Assembly: GCA_031316115.1 (NCBI GenBank)
Contig: JALDRC010000001.1
Coordinates: forward strand, 248,001 to 312,000
Reading direction: 5' to 3'
DNA length: 64,000 bases
From: Nitrososphaeraceae archaeon
GTDB lineage: Archaea; Thermoproteota; Nitrososphaeria; Nitrososphaerales; Nitrososphaeraceae
The stretch's first letter is position 1. Each line of letters starts with the position of its first letter. The notes under the pieces are model-generated. The model ran no database searches. It had not been told where the DNA came from and saw nothing but the letters and a program-made list of their open reading frames with translations. Position numbers and translations under genes: made by a program. Shown piece by piece: positions 58,866-64,000 of this stretch.

Positions 58866-59006
58866 ATGTATTTGAGTTGTACATTATGTAAGAAGGAGTT
58901 TAATAATTTGGTTGAAGGAGTAAAATATTCCAGTTCGGCTATAGGTGTTATATCATTTTGTTCAGATAAATGTTGTAGGATATATCTTAACGAAAAATTG
59001 AAATAG
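58866..59006 (+). CDS. TRASH-like small zinc/metal-binding protein (46 aa)
   Basis: The frame from ATG 58866 encodes MYLSCTLCKKEFNNLVEGVK, YSSSAIGVISFCSDKCCRIY, LNEKLK. CxxC followed by FCSxxC matches the TRASH metal-binding knuckle, found in metallochaperones and metal sensors. Function is unknown. Confidence 0.62.
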   Translation: MYLSCTLCKKEFNNLVEGVKYSSSAIGVISFCSDKCCRIYLNEKLK

Positions 59007-59118
59007 ATGATTTTCTTTTTAATAATAGTCTAATAATTTCCCAATAAACAAAAATAACCTACCAAAATTGAAAATAACGATATATAGATTTGATTGAAAT
59101 TACCAAAGTAATTTAAAG

Positions 59119-59637
59119 TTATTGTATTATCAAAACGGGTTTTTTAATATGTCTAACTATTTTGTGGACATCACTAAATAAAGATTTAAACCATGAATCC
59201 ATATGTAAAGATAACATAATGACCAAATCATAGTTATTGTTATTAATTTCATCTGCTATTCCATCAACTACATTACCGGTTAGAAATTTATAAGAAACAT
59301 TATTTTTACATCCTGCTACTTTGCATTTCTTGATTTTATCCTCCATAGCCTCTATTACATCCCCTTTTATCTTTCGATGAAAGTCTTGATCATCAATTTG
59401 TGATATCTCATGAGACCCCTCGAATGAAATATTTCCTAATTTTTCAACATCTGGTAATATACGAAGAATAAATAATTCTGCGCCAGTAGAATTAGATAAA
59501 TAAACAGCATAATTAAGTGCCTTATTTGATATATCTTTTCCATCATCAGTAACGAGTATTTTTTTAAACGCAGGGAGTTTATCTTTTGAGATACGGAATT
59601 CGTCTATTTCTTTAGGGGTATCTTTATCTTTACTCAT
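59119..59637 (-). CDS. Universal stress protein (UspA family)
   Basis: The 172-residue product has FKKILVTDDGKDISNKALNY at strand 1, a central acidic helix and an insert with two cysteines (KKCKVAGCKNN). The C-terminal GNVVDGIADEINNNNYDLVI and KKPVLIIQ complete the Usp fold. The usual G-2x-G-9x-G-S/T ATP loop is not evident, so it may not bind ATP. The ATG at 59637 has a TATTTATA box about 26 nt upstream and is preferred to a start 42 bp further out. Confidence 0.88.
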   Translation of the reverse strand: MSKDKDTPKEIDEFRISKDKLPAFKKILVTDDGKDISNKALNYAVYLSNSTGAELFILRILPDVEKLGNISFEGSHEISQIDDQDFHRKIKGDVIEAMEDKIKKCKVAGCKNNVSYKFLTGNVVDGIADEINNNNYDLVIMLSLHMDSWFKSLFSDVHKIVRHIKKPVLIIQ

Positions 59638-59781
59638 AATATATGTATATAATGTTTTGATATAAATATATAACTTCAAATTTATATCTAGATATTTTAT
59701 AATAAAAATTAGAGGCTGGATTTAATATCAAATCAAACCCAGTAGTTTTTAGTTATTCTTAATATTTACTTCTAAATTACA

Positions 59782-60366
59782 TCAATTAACCTGTTTTAAA
59801 TAACTTGTATTTGTTCTTAGTAAAGTCTTTAAATTATCACGAGTATGTTCAAGTGCTGTATCATATAATCTCATATTAGATTCCAAAGTATTATTTATAA
59901 CATTGATGGAATTTAATAGATAGGTTGTGAAATTATTTACCATTACTGTGTTATTTTCAAAGATTCTTTGTGGATTATACCAATCCCATACTTCAGAGAG
60001 GTTTACATTATGTCTATCTGCTTTTGATTGAAAAGAATCTATTACTTCTTTTTCTGCTTCGATAAAGTCAGATGCAATATCTTTTACAGTTTGAATAGTA
60101 TGTTCTTGATATTCAGAAAAACGTTGTGCATATCTTGGAATTTCTCGTGTAGCTTCATCGGTACTTTTTTTAATAGTTTGTAAGGTGTTGTCAAGAGTTT
60201 TGTATATTGCATCTTTTTGTTGATTTAATGTTTTATTGTAGTCAAAATTTATACTTTCAGTGAAATTATTGTTGTCTTTATTGAATTTAGTTGTATTTTT
60301 TTCACTAAATTTTGGTTCATTTACTGATATATTTTCTGTTTTTTTTATTTCTTCTTTTGCTGACAT
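59782..60366 (-). CDS. Phasin-like coiled-coil protein, paralogue 2
   Basis: The 194-residue helical protein is a clear paralogue of the product at 52605-53219. They share LDNTLxxIKKST, IASDFIEAEK and WYNPQRIxEN, with about half of the aligned residues alike. No signal peptide or membrane helix is present. Phasin-like coating of granules is one idea. Structural or stress roles are equally possible, and the neighbouring universal stress protein gene fits a stress role. Confidence 0.7.
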   Translation of the reverse strand: MSAKEEIKKTENISVNEPKFSEKNTTKFNKDNNNFTESINFDYNKTLNQQKDAIYKTLDNTLQTIKKSTDEATREIPRYAQRFSEYQEHTIQTVKDIASDFIEAEKEVIDSFQSKADRHNVNLSEVWDWYNPQRIFENNTVMVNNFTTYLLNSINVINNTLESNMRLYDTALEHTRDNLKTLLRTNTSYLKQVN

Positions 60367-60541
60367 AAAGATATGTAACTTATCAACACATATAAACTAA
60401 CATAATTGTATCTAATGTGTATGTATATTCTGTAGATTAACTATTTTTATTTTATATAAATTACTAACAAACAGTAAAGTTTATTCTAATTAAGTATGAT
60501 ATTAACGTCATTTTTTATTCCTATTTTTATTTTTATTTTTA

Positions 60542-60745
60542 TTATAGATCATTCTTTTTTAATAATGAAAAAATTTTGATACGTTTACATATTAAATTTA
60601 TCAATAAATAGGATAGTAAAGAAGCGGCTAAAGATGATATTATAACTGCCTCAAACGGCCTAAATCCTGCTAGCAATAGCTCAAACAATATTATCCATCG
60701 TGACACATTATTAACTACATCAAATATTGACCAAGCAAATAGCAT
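60542..60745 (-). CDS. Small two-helix membrane protein (67 aa)
   Basis: The product MLFAWSIFDVVNNVSRWIIL, FELLLAGFRPFEAVIISSLA, ASLLSYLLINLICKRIKIFS has two hydrophobic stretches and a basic C-terminus. It is not recognised. It could be a truncated gene next to the IS110 insertion. Confidence 0.45.
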   Translation of the reverse strand: MLFAWSIFDVVNNVSRWIILFELLLAGFRPFEAVIISSLAASLLSYLLINLICKRIKIFSLLKKNDL

Positions 60746-60859
60746 CTTTTTTATTATCTGTTTTAAGATAGTAAAGTTAATCTGGCTAGTAAATTTATCA
60801 GTATAGTTATCTTTATGGCTCTGACGATATGAAAATCTTATAGTTTGTTTATTGTTGTA

Positions 60860-60984
60860 TGTTGGCTAGGTTCAAAATTAACATACTCCGTAAGAGAGTG
60901 AGGCTGTGACTGAACCATATCTTATGAAGTGGCTATCATACTACAATAGAGAGTGCATGGATGTTTGCCACCTGTTAGCCAACA
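60860..60984 (+). ncRNA. Candidate bridge RNA of the IS110 element
   Basis: TGTTGGCTA (60860-60868) is perfectly complementary to TAGCCAACA (60976-60984), enclosing 125 nt. Inside, GGTTCA pairs with TGAACC. GGTTC-N4-TTAAC (60869-60882) echoes the two halves of the insertion site GGTTCTG^TTAAC. IS110 elements such as IS621 express a bridge RNA from the leader that specifies donor and target. That this is such an RNA is inference. Confidence 0.6.
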
Positions 60985-61019
60985 AAACAAGAAAAAAAGA
61001 AGGTGAATAAAAAAGGAAA

Positions 61020-62090
61020 TTGAATCATCTTGGAATAGATGTTGGAAAGAGAAAATGCAGGGCAGCACTAAAAGACGATAAAGGAAAGATACTAGATGAA
61101 TTCTTCTTTGGTAACAATTCTGATGGAATATCCAATCTAATTAATAGGATATATTATCATGACACAAAAGAATGCAATGCGGTACTGGAATCTACAGGCA
61201 ACATGTGGATGAGAATACACTACACACTAGAAGATAATGGAATAGATACTATACTAGCAAATACATACAAGACAAAGATAATAGCACAAGCAAAGATAAA
61301 ATCAGATAAACTTGATGCACGTATTCTATCTGATCTACTGAGAACTGGATTGATATACGAGTCATATGTACCTGTAAAGGAATTTAGAGACAAAAGGAGT
61401 CTTGTTAGACATAGGATAGTATTATCTCGAACCAAGACAAAACTGGCAAACAAGATACACTCGATTTTAGACAAATATGAATACAGAACAGAACTGACTG
61501 ATATATTTGGAAAATCCGGAATTGAATGGTTGAAATCACTGTCTGTCTCACCAATAGACAGGATAATTCTGGATACGACGCTGACATCAATAGAATCTAT
61601 CGATAACCAAATACAAATAGTATCAAAAGAGATTGCAAGATATGCATGGCAGGACAACAAGGATGTAAAAATACTTCTCAGTATGACAGGAATTGACATA
61701 TTTTCTGCAATGTTGATATCAACAGAGATAGTTGATATTCACAGATTCTCTACACCATGGAAACTAGTCAGTTATGCAGGACTTGCACCTTCAACGCGAG
61801 AATCATCAGGAAAAATAAAAACAGGACAAATAACAAAACAAGGATCTCCCTTGTTGAGATGGATATTGGTACAGTGTGCATTATCTGCAATAAGACATGA
61901 CCATCATATGAGAACATTCTATGAAAGAATCAAACAGAGAAAGGGACACGGTAAAGCCATAGTAGCAACAGCAAAAGAGATGCTTGTCATAATATGGTAC
62001 ATGCTAACAAGACAACAATTGTATCGATTCAAGAACAGGACCAGATATGAGCAGAAACTACAACGACTGAAGAAGAGTGGATCTAAATAA
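61020..62090 (+). CDS. IS110-family transposase (RNA-guided DEDD recombinase)
   Basis: The 356-residue protein has an N-terminal RuvC-like DEDD domain (GIDVGKRKCRAALKDDKG; VLESTGNMW; KIKSDKLDARILSDLL). A coiled middle is followed by the C-terminal Transposase_20 domain (LLSMTGIDIFSAMLISTEI; SYAGLAPSTRESSG; ITKQGSPLLRWILVQCA), whose serine should attack DNA. The start is TTG. No stop or frameshift is seen, and it is the only intact transposase in the window. It could act in trans on the two short derivatives. Confidence 0.93.
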   Translation: MNHLGIDVGKRKCRAALKDDKGKILDEFFFGNNSDGISNLINRIYYHDTKECNAVLESTGNMWMRIHYTLEDNGIDTILANTYKTKIIAQAKIKSDKLDARILSDLLRTGLIYESYVPVKEFRDKRSLVRHRIVLSRTKTKLANKIHSILDKYEYRTELTDIFGKSGIEWLKSLSVSPIDRIILDTTLTSIESIDNQIQIVSKEIARYAWQDNKDVKILLSMTGIDIFSAMLISTEIVDIHRFSTPWKLVSYAGLAPSTRESSGKIKTGQITKQGSPLLRWILVQCALSAIRHDHHMRTFYERIKQRKGHGKAIVATAKEMLVIIWYMLTRQQLYRFKNRTRYEQKLQRLKKSGSK

Positions 62091-62260
62091 AGATAATTAG
62101 ATAATCAGACAATAAATAACAATACGATGACTTGGAGAACACGGAAGCCACATATAGCGAATGCTATTGTCTAAAATGCTTAATAGATAGAAAGACATAA
62201 CAAAACATGGCTAAACAGGATACAAAAGATAACCAGCATACATGTAGATTTTCATGGATG

Positions 62261-62976
62261 TTAATTTAAGATAATGTTTACCTCCTTTAATAAAAAATCA
62301 TTATTATTATTCACTATAGTATAATTATACATAGAAACAAAGAATTGTATCCAGCTATATACATGAAATAGATCACACTCTTCTTTGATACAAGGATAGT
62401 AATCATCAAAACTTTCTATTCTGTCTTTCAAAAACTGGTTTACTCTTTCCATCAAACTTTTCTCTATTGAAGAATGCAAATAGTGTTTTAATCCAATTAC
62501 ATTGCATGCTTAATCATACCATGTTCCACCATCTGTATAAATGGTATGTTTTCCATATTTTGATACAAGAGATCTGATGAATTTTTCAGCAACAAGCATA
62601 TTTCTCTCTTCAGAGAGATAGATTCCAAACACAGAACTGTACAAAGGTTCAATACAAACCCATAACCAGAAATGTTTCTGTCCTATCTGAATGATGGTTT
62701 CATCTATTATGAAATCAGTTACTATTTTTCTTTTGTAAATCTGACAGGATCCAAATCTTTGAATCCAATTTCAAACAGACACATGATTTCTTTTATCATC
62801 TCTGAATATTACTAATGCCTTAGATGTACTACGTAAACTCAATCCAAGAAAATACATATACAAAGAATACATTACAATAAAAGTAGAGGTTTTATTCCTT
62901 TCAAATTTAATTTTATTCATATCATATTTAGAATTTTCTTAGCTATATCTTTTACTGCTTATCTGAACAGAGGCCT
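62261..62976 (-). mobile_element. Decayed full-length IS6 copy with IS110 in its right end
   Basis: On the minus strand it starts GGCCTCTGTTCAGATAAGCA (62976) and runs through remnants such as SSIEKSLMERVNQFLKDRIE and SFDDYYPC to CTTAAATTAA at 62261. The last seven bases of its right terminus lie beyond the IS110 element at 60817-60823. Stops disrupt the transposase. Confidence 0.75.
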
Positions 62977-63004
62977 TTCATCTATTATATATGAATGTAG
63001 TAAC

Positions 63005-63243
63005 TCTTCTTCTCTTGAAGATCTTTACTGAAACAAATCGTTGAATCCACTCTTAAACTGAAACATGACTCCTATTCTGAATCTTAAAAGGTTCCAATGC
63101 TTTGGATTTATTACTTAAGTCAAGTGCCTATAAAGATAATATGTTACCATTAATGAAGTTCTATTTTTTTCAAATTTGATTTTATACATATCACAACTAC
63201 AAGCTTCTTAGCTATATCTTTTGCTGCTTGAATTAAGAGTCAG
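63005..63243 (-). mobile_element. IS6-family left-end fragment
   Basis: Read on the minus strand, a terminus GACTCTTAATTCAAGCAGCA near 63243 leads into sequence matching the first third of the IS6 copies (AGAGTGGATTCAACGATTTG). It stops close to the next IS6 copy. The catalytic region is absent. Confidence 0.55.
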
Positions 63244-63354
63244 AATAACACCAAAATTTGAAATCATATTTTATCTAACTCAGATTAAATCTAATTTTTT
63301 AAGTTCATTGTTGACTAAAGTATAAATAGTAAAATTAAAAGTCAAATTAGGAAT

Positions 63355-63966
63355 TTAAATTGTTCTAAATGAATAATAACGTTCTTTTAATACCTCAATT
63401 CTCTTTTTTAAGGTCATTGCTGGAAGATCTAAATTAAAAAGTTCCCAAGAATGTGACGGTGAATTTAGATCACCGCTTGACAACTTTTGTAGACATGAAA
63501 TTGCATTTCGAAGATCTCCTGTTACGTAATTTAATGCAATTAAATCTGCCTCATATTCATTATTTTTTAACTCTTCTGCGTTATATGGAAGATTCCCAGG
63601 ACTTAGTATCTCTAGAAATCCTTTAAATATTTCTACGAGTATTGGCGTGTTATAGTCTAAATTTTTTAACAGACGTTCTATAATATTCCACATTAAAGTA
63701 TTTAAACTATGATTTTTGTAGATATGTGCTATTTCATGAGCAAGAATAAATTGAATCTCTTTTTCTGTAAAGTGTCGTTCAGATAAATAATCGAAATTAA
63801 TTAGAATAATTCCTTTGGCATTAATAGGCCAAATAGTAGAATTAATACCAAATGCACCAGCAATAAGCGAAGTTTTAGTATTTATCACTATAACGTTGTG
63901 ATCGTTAATAAGTAAACGATTAGCGAGTATCCAATTGACAGAATCTTGACAATTTTTAATATTCAA
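63355..63966 (-). CDS. M48-family zinc metallopeptidase
   Basis: The 203-residue protein has the zinc motif HEIAH at 77-81 (FILAHEIAHIYKNHS) and the third-ligand region ELKNNEYEADLIALNYV, typical of M48/Ste24-like or related peptidases. There are no strong membrane helices, so it is a soluble, compact form. The TTG start at 63966 is preceded by a TTTATAATAA box about 20 nt upstream. The start may therefore be correct, although the window edge is near. Confidence 0.8.
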   Translation of the reverse strand: MNIKNCQDSVNWILANRLLINDHNVIVINTKTSLIAGAFGINSTIWPINAKGIILINFDYLSERHFTEKEIQFILAHEIAHIYKNHSLNTLMWNIIERLLKNLDYNTPILVEIFKGFLEILSPGNLPYNAEELKNNEYEADLIALNYVTGDLRNAISCLQKLSSGDLNSPSHSWELFNLDLPAMTLKKRIEVLKERYYSFRTI

Positions 63967-64000
63967 CGTTATATTTATTATAAATTCTCCTATAAAAAGA

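Larger units (their letters stand above)
60824..62260 (+). mobile_element. Complete IS110-family element (about 1,437 bp)
   Basis: A leader of about 196 bp, an intact transposase and a tail of about 170 bp lie between GGCTCTG (60817-60823) and TTAATTTAAG (62261). Those two outside pieces together form the right terminal repeat of the IS6 copy that follows, so the element is inserted inside it. A TG appears at both junctions. There are no long terminal repeats, as expected for IS110. Confidence 0.8.

Noticed and set aside
61220-61699. 159-residue minus-strand frame inside the IS110 transposase
   Set aside because: It is the antisense of an intact DEDD recombinase, with no domain of its own.
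42560-63243. CRISPR array
   Set aside because: The repeats in the island are IS copies and short motifs. No regularly spaced 24-40 bp repeats with unique spacers were found.

Overview
The window looks like chromosome from an AT-rich ammonia-oxidising-type archaeon (Thaumarchaeota/Nitrososphaeria). Archaeal markers are RpoK, ribosomal protein S25e, an ATP-dependent DNA ligase, the KH/beta-CASP termination nuclease FttA (aCPSF1), aIF5A, a Dim2/Pno1 KH protein, CofE and ThiD-ThiN. The gene content, TTG starts, very low GC and heavy IS load resemble soil group I.1b lineages such as Nitrosocosmicus. That placement is inference, because no amo or rRNA gene is present. Where a promoter is visible, a TATA box usually lies about 24-28 nt upstream of the start codon, which implies leaderless transcription.

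Region 1 (1-30.7 kb) is dense housekeeping sequence: scpA-rpoK, a cyclophilin-like protein, S25e, DNA ligase, FttA, a site-2 protease, alkyladenine DNA glycosylase, a glycosyltransferase, a HAD phosphatase overlapping cofE, a sulfur pair (TusA-like plus cysteine synthase), trxB, thiazole synthase Thi4, a TPR protein, a DnaJ protein, ThiD-ThiN, a sugar nucleotidyltransferase, DUF424, a KH protein, UbiX, a PfkB kinase, PyrF and PurA. Only one decayed IS5 remnant is seen (about 10.6 kb).

Region 2 (30.7-42.3 kb) is mixed. It has a gene-poor stretch with a transposase-less IS110 derivative inserted in a decayed IS6 copy, two small zinc proteins, an RTX-like pseudogene, aIF5A, a glycosyltransferase and carA-carB. 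carB is interrupted by 25 nt that exactly break the conserved N-terminal motif. By hand these 25 nt fold into a bulge-helix-bulge whose predicted cuts restore the frame, so this is a candidate archaeal mRNA intron. carA and carB also seem to start at ATT and ATA rather than at canonical codons.

Region 3 (42.3-64 kb) is an accessory island of broken insertion sequences: at least ten IS6-family copies or fragments, IS5, IS481, IS630 and one intact IS110. Between them lie a few probably live genes: HflX, small zinc proteins, two phasin-like coiled-coil paralogues, a universal stress protein and an M48 peptidase. There are also decayed genes for a response regulator and a class III nucleotide cyclase. 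The full IS110 element and its two transposase-less derivatives of about 326 bp all sit at the same position inside IS6 terminal inverted repeats (GGYTCTG^TTAA). All three share a structured leader that is a candidate bridge RNA. This points to an RNA-guided element family specialised for IS6 ends, with minimal non-autonomous offspring.
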